A stretch of DNA of 64,000 bases. Origin: Paraburkholderia nodosa DSM 21604. GTDB taxonomy: Bacteria; Pseudomonadota; Gammaproteobacteria; Burkholderiales; Burkholderiaceae. This document shows, piece by piece, positions 8,695-18,103 of the stretch. How positions within the stretch are numbered: the stretch's first letter is position 1; every line of letters begins with the position of its first letter. Location: NCBI RefSeq assembly GCF_000519185.1, contig NZ_JAFA01000004.1, forward strand, positions 224,110 to 288,109, read 5' to 3'. The notes beneath the pieces were generated by a model that did no database searches, was not told the origin of the DNA, and saw only the letters and a program-made list of their open reading frames with translations. Made by a program: the position numbers and the translations under genes.

Positions 8695-10284
8695 ATGACT
8701 ATGAATGGCGACATGCTTATCGGCTTCTCTTCGGTGCGAGGCACCGAGGGCGAGCAGCGGGCATTCAATCCGGCCAGCAACTCGGAAATCGCAGACCCGG
8801 TGTTCGGGATGGGCGGCAGCGCGGAGGTCGATCGCGCAGCGTCGCTGGCAGCCGCTGCTTTCGACTCCTGGCGAAATGCCCCGCTCGCGCAGCGCGCGGC
8901 TTTTCTCGAGGCCATTGCGGAGAATATCCTCGCGCTCGGGGATGAACTGATCGAACGCGCGCAAGCCGAGACGGGTTTGCCTGCACAGCGCCTTCAAGGC
9001 GAGCGGGCACGCACGGTCGGACAGTTGCGTCTGTTTGCGAAAGTCGTGCGGGATGGTCACTTTCTCGCCGCCACGATCGATCATGCGCAGCCTGCGCGCG
9101 AGCCGCTGCCGCGTGCGGATCTGCGCCTGGCAAAAGTGCCGTTGGGTCCGGTCGCTGTGTTCGGCGCGAGCAACTTCCCGCTCGCATTCTCGGTTGCGGG
9201 AGGCGACACGGCATCCGCACTGGCCGCGGGCGCACCCGTCATCGTGAAGGCGCACAGCGCGCACCTGGGCACGTCGAAGCTCGTAGGCAGCGCCATCCAG
9301 AAGGCCGTCAAGGAACAGGGCTTGCCCGAGGGCACGTTTTCGCTGCTGTTCGGCGCCGGTCGCAAGCTGGGTGAAGCGCTGGTCTCGCATCCGGCGATCA
9401 AGGCGGTCGGCTTCACGGGCTCGCGGCAGGGCGGACTCGCGCTGATGCGGCTCGCGAACACGCGTCCCGAGCCGATTCCCGTGTATGCGGAGATGAGCAG
9501 TATCAATCCGGTCTTTCTGTTCCCGCACGCGCTCGCGAACCGGGCCGAGGCGATCGGCAAGGCGTTCGCCGATTCGCTGACCATGGGCGCCGGCCAGTTC
9601 TGCACGAACCCGGGCCTCGTGCTCGCCGTGGATGGTCCGGACCTCGACCGTTTCATCGAGGCGGCGGGAGCGGCGCTGGCCTCGAAGCCGGCCCAGACGA
9701 TGTTGACGCCTGGCATCTTCGATGCCTACTGCAGCGGCAGGCAAAGCACGGGCGCGGTTGCGGGCGTGACGAAGGCGGCCGAGGGCGAGCCCGCCGGTGA
9801 GCGCCCGAACGCCGCGCAGGCGGCGCTCTATGTGACCGATGCGGCGCGCCTGCTTGCCTCGCCGGAACTGGAGGCCGAGATGTTCGGTCCGGCCTCCGTT
9901 GTGATTCGTGCGCGAGATTTCGGCGAACTGCTCGAAGTCGTCGAGCATATCGAAGGACAGCTTACCGTCACGCTGCAAATCGACGCGGCGGACCTGGCCG
10001 ATGCGAAGCGCCTCTTGCCCGCGCTCGAACGCAAGGCCGGACGCATTCTGGCGAATGGCTTCCCGACGGGCGTCGAGGTTTGCCATGCGATGGTTCACGG
10101 CGGCCCCTATCCATCGACCTCGAATTCGATGTTTACGTCGGTGGGGGCCGCAGCGATCGACCGCTTCCTGCGTCCTGTCTGCTATCAGGACTTGCCGGAT
10201 AGCTTGCTTCCCGACGCACTGCAGGCAGCCAATCCGCTAGCTGTCTGGCGTCTGGTCGATGGCGCACCCGTCGCGCCCGTGTAA
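8695..10284 (+). CDS. Alpha-ketoglutaric semialdehyde (2,5-dioxovalerate) dehydrogenase-type aldehyde dehydrogenase
   Basis: 529 aa NADP-type aldehyde dehydrogenase of the KGSADH branch. The catalytic Cys is in [10 protein letters not shown] and the general-base Glu region reads [11 protein letters not shown]; the FTGSRQGG glycine motif is also present. The ATG at 8695 follows AGGAAA with 7 bp spacing; the open frame extends to 8641 without a site. This enzyme oxidises 2-oxoglutarate semialdehyde to 2-oxoglutarate, the last step of pentose, glucarate and 4-hydroxyproline breakdown. The hydroxyproline operon at 37782-44497 has no such enzyme, so this gene may serve it from a distance (inference). 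It could equally serve a sugar-acid route outside the window. Confidence 0.85.
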   Translation: MTMNGDMLIGFSSVRGTEGEQRAFNPASNSEIADPVFGMGGSAEVDRAASLAAAAFDSWRNAPLAQRAAFLEAIAENILALGDELIERAQAETGLPAQRLQGERARTVGQLRLFAKVVRDGHFLAATIDHAQPAREPLPRADLRLAKVPLGPVAVFGASNFPLAFSVAGGDTASALAAGAPVIVKAHSAHLGTSKLVGSAIQKAVKEQGLPEGTFSLLFGAGRKLGEALVSHPAIKAVGFTGSRQGGLALMRLANTRPEPIPVYAEMSSINPVFLFPHALANRAEAIGKAFADSLTMGAGQFCTNPGLVLAVDGPDLDRFIEAAGAALASKPAQTMLTPGIFDAYCSGRQSTGAVAGVTKAAEGEPAGERPNAAQAALYVTDAARLLASPELEAEMFGPASVVIRARDFGELLEVVEHIEGQLTVTLQIDAADLADAKRLLPALERKAGRILANGFPTGVEVCHAMVHGGPYPSTSNSMFTSVGAAAIDRFLRPVCYQDLPDSLLPDALQAANPLAVWRLVDGAPVAPV

Positions 10285-10346
10285 CAGGCGGGCGCGGCGG
10301 CTGCCGTTCGCGAAGTAACGCAAAGCCGTCAAGCCGGCTTGTGAAG

Positions 10347-10384
10347 GGGCGATGCGACTGTATAGCCGTATCGCCCGTTCTTTG
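10347..10384 (+). terminator. Possible intrinsic terminator after the semialdehyde dehydrogenase gene
   Basis: GGGCGAT at 10347-10353 pairs with ATCGCCC at 10370-10376 across a 16-nt loop and is followed by GTTCTTTG. It lies between convergent genes. The stem is short and the T run interrupted, so this is a weak call. Confidence 0.35.
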
Positions 10385-10423
10385 CGCCGTTTCAATGCAC
10401 AGCAGGTTCGCTGAATGCGCGAC

Positions 10424-11587
10424 TCACCTGGCAAACTTCTCGCAAATTTCGTTCACCGCAATACACACGCGTGCCACGTCGGCTTCGGTCATCTGCGTGA
10501 AGAGCGGCAGCGTGACCGTGCTTGCGCCGAAGCGCTCGGCGTGCGGGAACATGCCCGCCTTGAAACCACGTTCGCGGTAGAGCGAGAAAAGATGAATGGC
10601 CGGATAGTGCGCGCCCGAGCCGATGCCGCGTTCCTTCAATTCAGCCATGAAGCCGGCGCGATTGATGGTGAGCCTGTCGAGTGGCAGTGTGATCTGAAAC
10701 ATGTGCCAGTTGCTGTTGGTGAAATCGGCGAGCGGCAGGCCGACACCGAGCTTAACCGCCGCGCCGCCTTCGAGGCGTGCGAAGTACGCTCGCGCCAGTG
10801 CGCGCCGGTGCGCCGTGAAGCGCTCGATGTGCCTGAGTTGGCCAAGTCCGACACGCGCGGCGACATCGGTCAGGTTGTACTTGCCGCCAAGCACGTCGCA
10901 GTCCATACCGTCGAAGCCCGTGCGTGTAATGCCCTGGAGGCGGTACTTCTGCGCGAGCACGGCCTCGGCTTCATCGTTGAGGACGAGCGCGCCGCCTTCG
11001 ATCGACGTGAGGTTCTTGTTGGCGTGGAAGCTGAACGAGACGATGTCGCCGATCGCGCCGATGCGCTTGCCGTGCCAGCTCGAGCCGAACGCCTGTGCGG
11101 CGTCCTCGATCACGCGCAGCTTGTGCTGGCGGGCGATCGCGTAGAGCCGGTCCATGTCGACGGGCAGGCCCGAGAGAAAGACCGGGATGATGGCTTTGGT
11201 CTTCGGCGTGATGGCGGCTTCGAGCTTGTCGAGGTCGATATTGCGCGTAACAGGATCGATGTCGACGAACACCGGCGTCGCCCCCACCTCGTAGATCACG
11301 TTGCTCGTGGAAACCCACGACGCGGGCGTAGTGATGACTTCGTCGCCCTGGCCGACACCGGCAATGCGCAAACCGATTTCGAGCGTGGCCGTGCCCGAGT
11401 TGAAGGTGCGCACGGGGCGTCCGCCGCAATACTCCGAGAGCGCGGCTTCGAACGTCTGGTTCTGCGGGCCGGTGGTGATCCAGCCGGAGCGCAGCACGTC
11501 GACGACGCCCTGGATGGTGTCCTCGTCGATTTCGGAGCGCACGAACGGCAGGAACGGAAGGGATGACTGCGAAGATGACTGACTCAT
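10424..11587 (-). CDS. DegT/DnrJ/EryC1/StrS-family aminotransferase (ArnB-like)
   Basis: 387 aa PLP-dependent sugar aminotransferase family. The PLP lysine lies in SFHANKNLTSIEGG; TFNSGTATLEIGL near residue 60 and IEDAAQAFGS near residue 175 are the phosphate-binding and Asp-containing cofactor motifs. The start MSQSSSQSSLPFLPF is chosen by family alignment; the frame extends upstream to 11680 without support. ArnB transfers an amino group to UDP-4-keto-pentose in lipid A modification, but no other arn gene is in the window, so the nucleotide-sugar substrate is unknown. It is transcribed alone, divergent from the chemoreceptor. Confidence 0.8.
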   Translation of the reverse strand: MSQSSSQSSLPFLPFVRSEIDEDTIQGVVDVLRSGWITTGPQNQTFEAALSEYCGGRPVRTFNSGTATLEIGLRIAGVGQGDEVITTPASWVSTSNVIYEVGATPVFVDIDPVTRNIDLDKLEAAITPKTKAIIPVFLSGLPVDMDRLYAIARQHKLRVIEDAAQAFGSSWHGKRIGAIGDIVSFSFHANKNLTSIEGGALVLNDEAEAVLAQKYRLQGITRTGFDGMDCDVLGGKYNLTDVAARVGLGQLRHIERFTAHRRALARAYFARLEGGAAVKLGVGLPLADFTNSNWHMFQITLPLDRLTINRAGFMAELKERGIGSGAHYPAIHLFSLYRERGFKAGMFPHAERFGASTVTLPLFTQMTEADVARVCIAVNEICEKFAR

Positions 11588-11718
11588 GAATGCTCGACTC
11601 TTTGCACTAGAAAATGAAATGAGGCACGCGATGGCTCGCGAATGAATGTCCCGGCGAATCGCGCTTTCGTCCAAAGGCACGGCCTCAATTGTCCGTTACT
11701 CTCGACAGTGGAGACAAT

Positions 11719-11740
11719 CCCCTTAAAAAAAGGGGTTTTT
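11719..11740 (+). terminator. Intrinsic-terminator-like hairpin in the chemoreceptor leader
   Basis: CCCCTT (11719-11724) and AAGGGG (11730-11735) form a perfect 6-bp stem around an A5 loop, followed directly by TTTTT. The arrangement points rightward and ends 12 nt before the chemoreceptor ATG. No gene upstream on this strand needs terminating, so it may attenuate chemoreceptor expression. Confidence 0.55.
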
Positions 11741-11752
11741 ACAAGGTGATAC

Positions 11753-13285
11753 ATGAAACTTGTCCATCAACTTCCGCTGGCGCTGGGCGCCGCGTTGCTG
11801 GTCGCTTCGGGGGCGGGGCTATTCGGCGTATTGCAGATGAACCATGCCGCGCACACCTATGAGCGGCTCGTTTCGGTCGACGATGCCCAAGCGCGCGAGG
11901 TCGACGATGCGCTGGTCGCATTCAAGAACCAGGTGCAGAACGGCAAGGATATTCTGGTGCGAGGCAAGGACCCCCAGCAATTCAAGAAGTACTGGGGCGC
12001 ATTCCAGAAATACGAGGGGACGGCTCAGGCCATAACGGAAAAGCTTGCACGCGAACTGCCGCCCGGTGACGCGCGCGAGAAAATCGAGCGCTTCAATGCG
12101 TTGCACAAGCAGATGGGCATTTCGTTTCGCACGGCGCTCGAAAAGTTCGAAGCTTCCGGCTTCGATATCGCCGTCGGCGATCGGGCGATTGACGGCATCG
12201 ACCGCGATTCCGCCATCACGCTGCGCGAATCGGGCGAGGCAATCGTAGCGCAGACGACCGCCGCCGTAGCACTTGCGAAAGCGAAGCAAAGACACGCCAT
12301 GATTGCGAGCGTGAGCGTCATGGCGATCATCGTGCTCGCAGGGGTTGCGGCCGCATTGACATTCTCGCGCGCGATCACACGCAAGCTGGGTGGCGAGCCT
12401 GACGACGCGCGCGAGGCCGCCCGCCAGATCGCGAGGGGCAACCTCAGCGTCGATTTGCATCTGCGCCCCGGCGATACCGACAGCCTCATGGCCGCCATGC
12501 ACGCGATGACGGCGGCGCTCGCGGGTATCGTCGAGCAGGTGCGCACGAGCAGCGACGCCATTGCGACCGGGTCGGCGCAAATCGCGTCAGGCAACGCGTA
12601 TTTGAGCCAGCGTACCGAGGAGCAGGCGAGCGCCCTGCAGGAAACCGCGGCCTCGATGGAGCAGTTGAGCGCCACCGTGAAGCAGAACGCCGCGAATGCG
12701 CTCGAGGCCAGCGAGCTGGCGACCGGCGCATCGTCGATCGCGGTCGAAGGGGGGAACGTTGTCGAGTCCGTGATCGAGACGATGAAGGGCATCAACGAGG
12801 GCTCGCGCAAGATTGGCGAGATCATCGGCATCATCAACGACATCGCGGCGCAGACCAATATTCTCGCGTTGAACGCGGCGGTGGAAGCCGCGCGGGCGGG
12901 CGAGCAGGGCCGGGGGTTTGCCGTCGTCGCGACGGAGGTGCGTTCGCTTGCGAAACGCAGCGCGCAGGCCGCCCACGAAATTCGTGGATTGATCACGTCG
13001 AGCGTGGAGCGTGTCGATCAAGGCAGCGCACTCGTCGACGAGGCGGGCGCGACGATGACGCAGGTTGTTGCGGCGATTCAGCGCCTGAGCGTGCTCGTCG
13101 CGGAGATCAGCAATGCGAGTGCGGAGCAGAGCACCGGCGTCGGGCAAGTCGGCGAAGCCGTCACCCAGATGGATCAAACCACGCAGCAAAATGCGGCGCT
13201 GGTCGAAGAAAGCGCGGCCGCCGCGGAGAGCCTGAAACAGCAGGCTGCCAATCTTGTCGACTGCGTTGCGCAATTCAGGCTCTGA
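11753..13285 (+). CDS. Methyl-accepting chemotaxis protein
   Basis: 510 aa. Membrane segments at about residues 7-27 and 182-206 flank a small helical periplasmic sensor domain of about 155 residues (four-helix-bundle type by its coiled, charged composition). A HAMP domain follows at about 206-260, then the signalling hairpin with the conserved tip [20 protein letters not shown]. The C-terminus ends [14 protein letters not shown] without a CheR/CheB-tethering NWETF-type pentapeptide. AAGGTGAT precedes the ATG. Its position between the two aromatic clusters suggests, but does not show, sensing of an aromatic acid. Confidence 0.92.
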   Translation: MKLVHQLPLALGAALLVASGAGLFGVLQMNHAAHTYERLVSVDDAQAREVDDALVAFKNQVQNGKDILVRGKDPQQFKKYWGAFQKYEGTAQAITEKLARELPPGDAREKIERFNALHKQMGISFRTALEKFEASGFDIAVGDRAIDGIDRDSAITLRESGEAIVAQTTAAVALAKAKQRHAMIASVSVMAIIVLAGVAAALTFSRAITRKLGGEPDDAREAARQIARGNLSVDLHLRPGDTDSLMAAMHAMTAALAGIVEQVRTSSDAIATGSAQIASGNAYLSQRTEEQASALQETAASMEQLSATVKQNAANALEASELATGASSIAVEGGNVVESVIETMKGINEGSRKIGEIIGIINDIAAQTNILALNAAVEAARAGEQGRGFAVVATEVRSLAKRSAQAAHEIRGLITSSVERVDQGSALVDEAGATMTQVVAAIQRLSVLVAEISNASAEQSTGVGQVGEAVTQMDQTTQQNAALVEESAAAAESLKQQAANLVDCVAQFRL

Positions 13286-13344
13286 GGAACCTTTGAGGAG
13301 CGAACGGCGGCGCCACGACGCGGCGCCACTCGCGATGCATGGCG

Positions 13345-14508
13345 TTATTTCACGAACGCAACGCTGGTGGGATCGGGGACATCGGCCGACTGCCCGCTAG
13401 CGGAGACCTTGCCCGTGGTGCGATCGATGCGGAATACGCTCACATTGCCGCTGCGCTGATTGGCGACGAACAGCCACTTGCCCGATGGATCGATTGCAAA
13501 GCCCCACGGTTTGTCGCCGCCCGAGGGCGTGCGCTGCACTTCGGCGAGCTTTCCGGTGGCGGCGTTCACGCGATAGACGACCAATGCATTTTCGCCACGG
13601 TCCTCGACATAAACGAAGCGCCCGTCGTGGCTGAGCGCCATTTCGGCGCCGCTCTTCTGACCGGCGAACCCTTCGCTGCTGACAGGCAGTGACTGCACGA
13701 GCGTCAACTGCGCCTTCGACGCGTCCCAGCGCAACACCATGAGTTCCGCGCTGAGCTCGGTGAGCACGTACGCATATTCTCCCGATGCACCGAATGCAAC
13801 GCGCCGCGGGCCGCTGCCCGAGGGCGCGACGAACCCACGCGGCGAGTCGCCGTCGAGTTGCGTCAAGGCATGGGTCTCTCGGTTGAAACCATAAATGAAC
13901 ACGCGATCGGAGCCGAGGTCGGGAACGAGGGCGTAGTGGCCGGACGGATCGACCGTGACGCCGTGTGCGTGCGCGCTGGTCTGACGCGGGCTCGGGCCGG
14001 AGCCGGTCTCCGCGATCGTCGATTCGAGCGTCCCGACGCTGCCGTCGCGATTGACCGCTACGCTCGATACGGACCCACTGTTGTAGTTCGCGCCGAGCAA
14101 CGTGGAGGACGGCGTATCGAAGCGCAAAAACGTGGTGCCGCGGCCGCCCGTGAGGACGTCGTTGATGCGCGCCAGCGAGCCGTTGTCGCGATCGACTGCG
14201 TACGCGGTGATGCTGCCTTCCTTGTCGCGGTCGTCGTCGACGGCGTACAGGACGGGCAATACGGGATGCGCGGCGACCCACGTGGATTTGAGCCCTTGCG
14301 CGACCGAACCGATGGGGGTGAGTTCGCCGGTGGTCACGTCAAAGCGCAAGGCGCTGATTTGCTGGTGCAGCGTGCCCACGTAGACGTATTCCGTGCCGGC
14401 GGTCGCCGGTTCGGTCGCGGCCATCGCTTGCGCAGAGAACGCGCATGCGGCAAGACTGGCCAGAAGGGTGTGCCGCGCCGTGCGCGCGGGCTTCACGAGT
14501 TGCGCCAT
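13345..14508 (-). CDS. Exported seven-bladed beta-propeller lactonase-family protein
   Basis: 387 aa. An N-terminal signal peptide (MAQLVKPARTARHTLLASLA, cleaved near AQAMA) is followed by repeated WD/YVTN-like blades, e.g. HPVLPVLYAVDDD, DPSGHYALVPDLGSDRV and DPSGKWLFVANQRSGNV. This is the lactonase (6-phosphogluconolactonase-like) family. The start at 14508 gives a clean signal peptide; the frame runs upstream to 14628. The sequence upstream carries the 35-bp element shared with the second aromatic operon, so co-regulation with aromatic catabolism is likely. Whether it hydrolyses a pathway lactone is unknown. Confidence 0.8.
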   Translation of the reverse strand: MAQLVKPARTARHTLLASLAACAFSAQAMAATEPATAGTEYVYVGTLHQQISALRFDVTTGELTPIGSVAQGLKSTWVAAHPVLPVLYAVDDDRDKEGSITAYAVDRDNGSLARINDVLTGGRGTTFLRFDTPSSTLLGANYNSGSVSSVAVNRDGSVGTLESTIAETGSGPSPRQTSAHAHGVTVDPSGHYALVPDLGSDRVFIYGFNRETHALTQLDGDSPRGFVAPSGSGPRRVAFGASGEYAYVLTELSAELMVLRWDASKAQLTLVQSLPVSSEGFAGQKSGAEMALSHDGRFVYVEDRGENALVVYRVNAATGKLAEVQRTPSGGDKPWGFAIDPSGKWLFVANQRSGNVSVFRIDRTTGKVSASGQSADVPDPTSVAFVK

Positions 14509-14616
14509 ATTCGAATTACCCGGGGTAAGAGTGGGAGTGAAGCATTGGCCGCCTTCCTGCAACGGGGAAGCGGAAAACCGGAAAACGCGAAAAGGGTATT
14601 CGCAGCGCCCGGGCGG

Positions 14617-14651
14617 GTCCCTGCACAAAAGCGGGATTCGCTGGCACTTTT
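14617..14651 (-). promoter_or_regulatory. Shared 35-bp regulatory element upstream of the lactonase gene (site 1)
   Basis: This stretch matches 23607-23641 at 30 of 35 positions, with identical blocks GTCCCT, ACAAAAG, GATTCG and TGGCACTTTT. It lies 109 nt upstream of the lactonase start on the minus strand. Read on that strand it contains two similar half-sites (AGTGCCA and TGTGCAG) about 21 bp apart, as expected of an AraC-family activator. Confidence 0.65.
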
Positions 14652-14757
14652 CAGTGGAACCAGGGAAGATACCGGTGCGAGATCGGCGGCGTGCGACGCA
14701 AGGGGAAAGGTGCGGAAAGGAATTGCCGCACGCGCCTCTGGCCGCGAAAGCTCGAAG

Positions 14758-15678
14758 CTATCGCCGCGCGTCGCTGCGAAACTGGCTTGGCGCCTGCCCG
14801 ACTTCCCGGCGAAAGAAGCGCGTGAAATACGCGGCGTCCGCGAAGCCCAGCCAGAACGCGATTTGCTCCACCGACATGTCGCCGAAAATGAGTTCGCGTT
14901 TCGCTTCGGTGATAATGCGCGCGTGAATCATTTTGGTCGGGCTTTTTTCCGCGGCGGAGGCGCATGCGGCGCGCAACTGCACGAGCGACACCGCAAGCAT
15001 CGAAGCGTATTCCTGGAGCGGCAGATTGCTGCGGTAGTGTTCGTCAATCAGCTTGCGGAAGCGCTCCACGAGGCGCACGTCGTGGCGCGGCGCGCTGTCG
15101 CTGACGGTCTGCTCGAGGCGCGCTTCGCGAATCAGCGTCAACAGCAGCATCGTCAGCAAGGCTTCGGTTCCGGCGACCTGGCCCACCGCGTCGGACTCCA
15201 CTTCCTGCTTCAGGCGCTGAATCAGGGTGTAGAACTCGCTGGCGGCGTCGGCGCTATGCGCGAGCGGAATCATGCGTGGCGAGGACCAGAGCGCGATGAA
15301 CTCGTGAAGCTTCGCGTTGACCTGCGTGAGATAGGACACTTCTATCGTGACGACCCACCGGTCGACATCGATTTCATAGTCGAGACCGTGGATACATTCG
15401 GTGGGCACCAGCAGCGCGCAGGGTCCTTCGAACGGCACGCTGCGGCCTTCCAGATTCATGACGCCGCGGCCGTTGCGCACGAAGATCAGTTGCCCGTAGG
15501 CCGGATGTGCGTGGGGCTCGGTGCGCCAGCGCCCGCGTTCGGTCACGTGGCCGACGTGCACAAACCAGTTTTCCTCTTCGGGCCGCTCGACGTAGAGCCG
15601 AACCTTGGGAACCGCGGTCAACCGGCTTTCACCGGTGGTTTTGCGCAGGGGTTTGCTGATCATTGCACCGTGTGCCAT
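14758..15678 (-). CDS. AraC-family transcriptional regulator
   Basis: 306 aa. The N-terminal cupin-like sensing domain includes EPHAHPAYGQLIFVRNGRG near residue 60. The C-terminal AraC DNA-binding domain has a first helix-turn-helix about YASMLAVSLVQLRAACASA and a second about VEQIAFWLGFADAAYFTRFF, ending with a PSQFR-type signature. The architecture and length resemble PobR/PobC-type regulators of 4-hydroxybenzoate metabolism. An AGGAGA site precedes the ATG. It stands between the lactonase and porin genes, next to the aromatic operon, and is the best local candidate to bind the shared 35-bp element. Confidence 0.85.
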   Translation of the reverse strand: MAHGAMISKPLRKTTGESRLTAVPKVRLYVERPEEENWFVHVGHVTERGRWRTEPHAHPAYGQLIFVRNGRGVMNLEGRSVPFEGPCALLVPTECIHGLDYEIDVDRWVVTIEVSYLTQVNAKLHEFIALWSSPRMIPLAHSADAASEFYTLIQRLKQEVESDAVGQVAGTEALLTMLLLTLIREARLEQTVSDSAPRHDVRLVERFRKLIDEHYRSNLPLQEYASMLAVSLVQLRAACASAAEKSPTKMIHARIITEAKRELIFGDMSVEQIAFWLGFADAAYFTRFFRREVGQAPSQFRSDARR

Positions 15679-15696
15679 GCGGTCTCCTGGACGGCC

Positions 15697-15754
15697 GTTC
15701 AGGCGGGGCCGCCATTGCGATTGGAATTTCGCCTGAACGCTGCACCTTCAGGCT
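15697..15754. promoter_or_regulatory. Inverted and direct TTCAGGC boxes in the araC-type gene leader
   Basis: GTTCAGGCG (15697-15705) and CGCCTGAAC (15730-15738) form a perfect 9-bp inverted repeat with a 24-bp spacer. A third TTCAGGC lies at 15747-15753. The repeats lie 19-76 bp before the AraC-family start, so they may be an autoregulatory operator or a leader stem. Confidence 0.45.
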
Positions 15755-15899
15755 GGGCACGCGTGCGAATTTCTCGGTTTACCCCTCGAAAAAGGGGCGG
15801 TGGATATCGTCATATTTTTTCATGAGTTGGCGGCCAGGCGAATGGCGATATACCCCGAGACCGGCGCCGGAACTTTCCGGCGTCGATCCCACCCTGACA

Positions 15900-16925
15900 T
15901 CAGAAGGTCTGCACCATGCCAAGGATCACGCCGCGCGTATTCGAGCCCGGCGCCACCGTGACCCCGCCATATGCGGTGCCGTTGAGCGTGAAACTCGCCT
16001 GATTGCGGTTGTTGATGAACCCGGCCGACGCGTACAGTGTCGTGCGCTTCGACAGATAGTGCTCGTAGGTCATGCCGATCTGCTGGGCGTTGTTGCCCTT
16101 GCCGGTGCGGTCGTGTACGTAGCCGTACATCAGCGCGAGCTGGTCCGCCGGGCTGAAGTTCCAGGAACCGGAGCCTTCATACACGTCGCGCTTGATGCTG
16201 TTGTCGGTCTGATGCTCCGTGTGGTACGCGAGATAGAAGCGCGCCGGGCCGACGCCGACCGACGCCCCCGCGTTGAACACTTTCAGTGTAGATGTGCCGG
16301 TGGCGTTGTCCGCCTGCTCGTAACCCGCCGCGATTCTGAACGGTCCGTTCTCGTAGCGAGCGGCCGCGTTGTAGAACTGCAGCCCGTTGCTCGGCTTGGT
16401 CGTGGCGTCGCGCATCGCGACCATGAACTGCGCACTCAGCCCATAGACCGTCGGTGTGAAGTAGGAGATCGCATTGTTGACGCGGATGGTCAGCGAGTTG
16501 AAGTTGAGCATGGGCGAGCCCATGCTCATCACCGCGACCGGATCGAGTTCCCGGTTCAGGAAAATATACTGCGGCGTGTTTTGCAGGCCGAATCGCACTT
16601 CACCGAAGCCGCCCGAGAGTCCCACCCATGCCTGGCGGTTGAAGGCTTCCGCGGAATTGGCGACGGCGCCGGTCATGGCGGAAAAACCCTGCTCGAGCTG
16701 AAAGTTGACGTGCAGTCCGCCGCCGATATCCTCGCTGCCTTTCAGGCCATAACGGCTCGCAAACAGGCCGCCCGAGGTTGCGCGCACGACGGCGCCGGCG
16801 CCGCCGTTCTGATATTCGACGGCGTTGTCGATCACGCCGTAGAGCGTGACGGACGACTGCGCATGAGCGGTATTAAACAGGCAGGCCGACGCGATGCCCG
16901 ATGCCACTACCAACACTTTCTTCAT
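15900..16925 (-). CDS. Gram-negative (general bacterial) porin
   Basis: 341 aa. The signal peptide MKKVLVVASGIASACLF is followed by a mature start at about QSSVTLYGVIDNAVEY, the hallmark of Burkholderia OpcP/OmpC-type trimeric porins. Beta-strand alternation runs throughout and the C-terminal residue is Phe (VQTF), needed for BAM recognition. It lies downstream of the second aromatic cluster on the same strand, separated by the type B relic and about 150 bp, so it may provide outer-membrane uptake for that pathway. Confidence 0.92.
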   Translation of the reverse strand: MKKVLVVASGIASACLFNTAHAQSSVTLYGVIDNAVEYQNGGAGAVVRATSGGLFASRYGLKGSEDIGGGLHVNFQLEQGFSAMTGAVANSAEAFNRQAWVGLSGGFGEVRFGLQNTPQYIFLNRELDPVAVMSMGSPMLNFNSLTIRVNNAISYFTPTVYGLSAQFMVAMRDATTKPSNGLQFYNAAARYENGPFRIAAGYEQADNATGTSTLKVFNAGASVGVGPARFYLAYHTEHQTDNSIKRDVYEGSGSWNFSPADQLALMYGYVHDRTGKGNNAQQIGMTYEHYLSKRTTLYASAGFINNRNQASFTLNGTAYGGVTVAPGSNTRGVILGMVQTF

Positions 16926-17077
16926 TCTTGTCTCCGACGTTACTTATCGTTATTGCACTCATTGACCCGTAGGCGCGGGGGCGTTCGCCTCCATCGTTTG
17001 AAATAATTCGTAAACCTAATTAGATCGTTCAGATTCCATGCCACAGTCATTGCTGACGCCGCTGCCCCGGTGGGTCC

Positions 17078-17142
17078 TCAGCCCAGGCTGCCGGTCACAT
17101 CGTCGAACAGCGCAGCGTGGGCACTTCGGTTGCCGTGGACAT
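17078..17142 (-). pseudogene. Deletion scar of a type B 4,5-dihydroxyphthalate decarboxylase-like gene
   Basis: Read on the minus strand, AAGGAGTGCAAC precedes ATG (17142-17140) and codes MSTATEVPTLR, matching the N-terminus of the type B protein at 4620 (VPTLR). The sequence then jumps to codons for LFDDVTGSLG and TGA (17078-17080), exactly the C-terminus of the same protein. About 275 codons are missing and the joint is out of frame, so the remnant reads only 15 codons. Position, immediately behind the aldolase gene, matches where a type B gene would be expected. This is a clean internal deletion, not a degraded gene. Confidence 0.85.
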
Positions 17143-17199
17143 GTTGCACTCCTTAATCTTTGACGTTCGCGCCTCGAAGGCTGCCGTGCCGCAGGCGGA

Positions 17200-18057
17200 T
17201 CAGTAGCCCGCCATTTCGCGTGCCGTGCCGACCACGCCGTAGCTGCGCGTGGGCGCCGACATGAGGAAGCGATAGCCTTCCTGAATGAGCCGCTGGTGGT
17301 TCTTCGCCGTCACGTGCGGATTGCCGAGCACGACGTTGTGCTTGTGGCAGGTCTCGACGATCCGGCGCATAGCGTCGAGCACTTCCGGGTGTTCGTACTG
17401 TCGGGGAAAGCCCAGTTCCTGGCTGAGGTCGCCTTCACCAATCAGGATGAAGCCGATGCCCGGCACATTGGCGAGGATGTCGTCGAGGTTCTCGATCGCC
17501 TGCGTGCTTTCGCACATGAGGCCCACGAGGATCTCGCCGTGCGGGGCGAGCGGCCATACGTCGGCCTTCTCGTAGTACTCCTGCATCGAAAGCCCCCAGT
17601 AGCGCGCCGCATTGGCCGGGCCGTCGCCGCGCACGCCCTTGGGCTCGTAGAGCGGTGCGTGTTTCGGGCGGGCGTACCGGCACGAGGCCACCGCGTTATA
17701 CGCCTGCTCGACGGTGGCGATGTGGGGCCACACGACGCCGTACGTGCCGCGATCGAGCACCTGCTTGGCGAAGGCCTGGTTCATCTCCGCGCCGTTGGCG
17801 GGAATCCGCGCGATGGGGGTGACGCGTGGGGCGACGGTGCCCGACTCGGCGATCTGCTTGCGGTTGAGCATGTACTGCATGGCGTCGCCGAGCGCGGCGA
17901 CGTCATACGGGTTGTGCTCCATTTCGAACACGATGCCGTCGTAGGGCGCCTCGCTCATCTCGATGGCGGTCTGCTTGTCGAGCTTGGCGAATGCGGCGAA
18001 CGCGGGCTTGCCGGATTCGAACGCACGAATGATGCCGTTCAGGCGGGTGTTGCTCAT
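17200..18057 (-). CDS. HpcH/HpaI family aldolase, copy 2
   Basis: 285 aa, equal in length to copy 1 at 2152 and about 85% identical by eye, with the same DGIVFEMEHNPYD, GVRGDGPANAARYWG and LIGEGDLSQELG blocks. Start 18057 (MSNTRLNGIIRAF) aligns with copy 1 and has GAGAGACA upstream; an ATG five codons earlier lacks a site. Inferred to cleave the hydrated ring-fission product to pyruvate plus an oxo acid. It lies 46 bp behind the LigB-family gene and upstream of the type B scar. Confidence 0.87.
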   Translation of the reverse strand: MSNTRLNGIIRAFESGKPAFAAFAKLDKQTAIEMSEAPYDGIVFEMEHNPYDVAALGDAMQYMLNRKQIAESGTVAPRVTPIARIPANGAEMNQAFAKQVLDRGTYGVVWPHIATVEQAYNAVASCRYARPKHAPLYEPKGVRGDGPANAARYWGLSMQEYYEKADVWPLAPHGEILVGLMCESTQAIENLDDILANVPGIGFILIGEGDLSQELGFPRQYEHPEVLDAMRRIVETCHKHNVVLGNPHVTAKNHQRLIQEGYRFLMSAPTRSYGVVGTAREMAGY

Positions 18058-18103
18058 CGGTCTGTCTCTCATCCACGGAAGTAAAAAGGGCGGCGCGTCT
18101 GGT

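Noticed and set aside
15782..15797. CCCCT-N6-AGGGG hairpin upstream of the AraC gene as a match to the chemoreceptor-leader hairpin
   Set aside because: Stem and loop differ and there is no T run on the relevant strand. The resemblance is a short C/G run only.
13858..15825. A 655-codon plus-strand frame across the lactonase and AraC genes
   Set aside because: It covers two genes on the opposite strand, has low-complexity composition and no ribosome-binding site.
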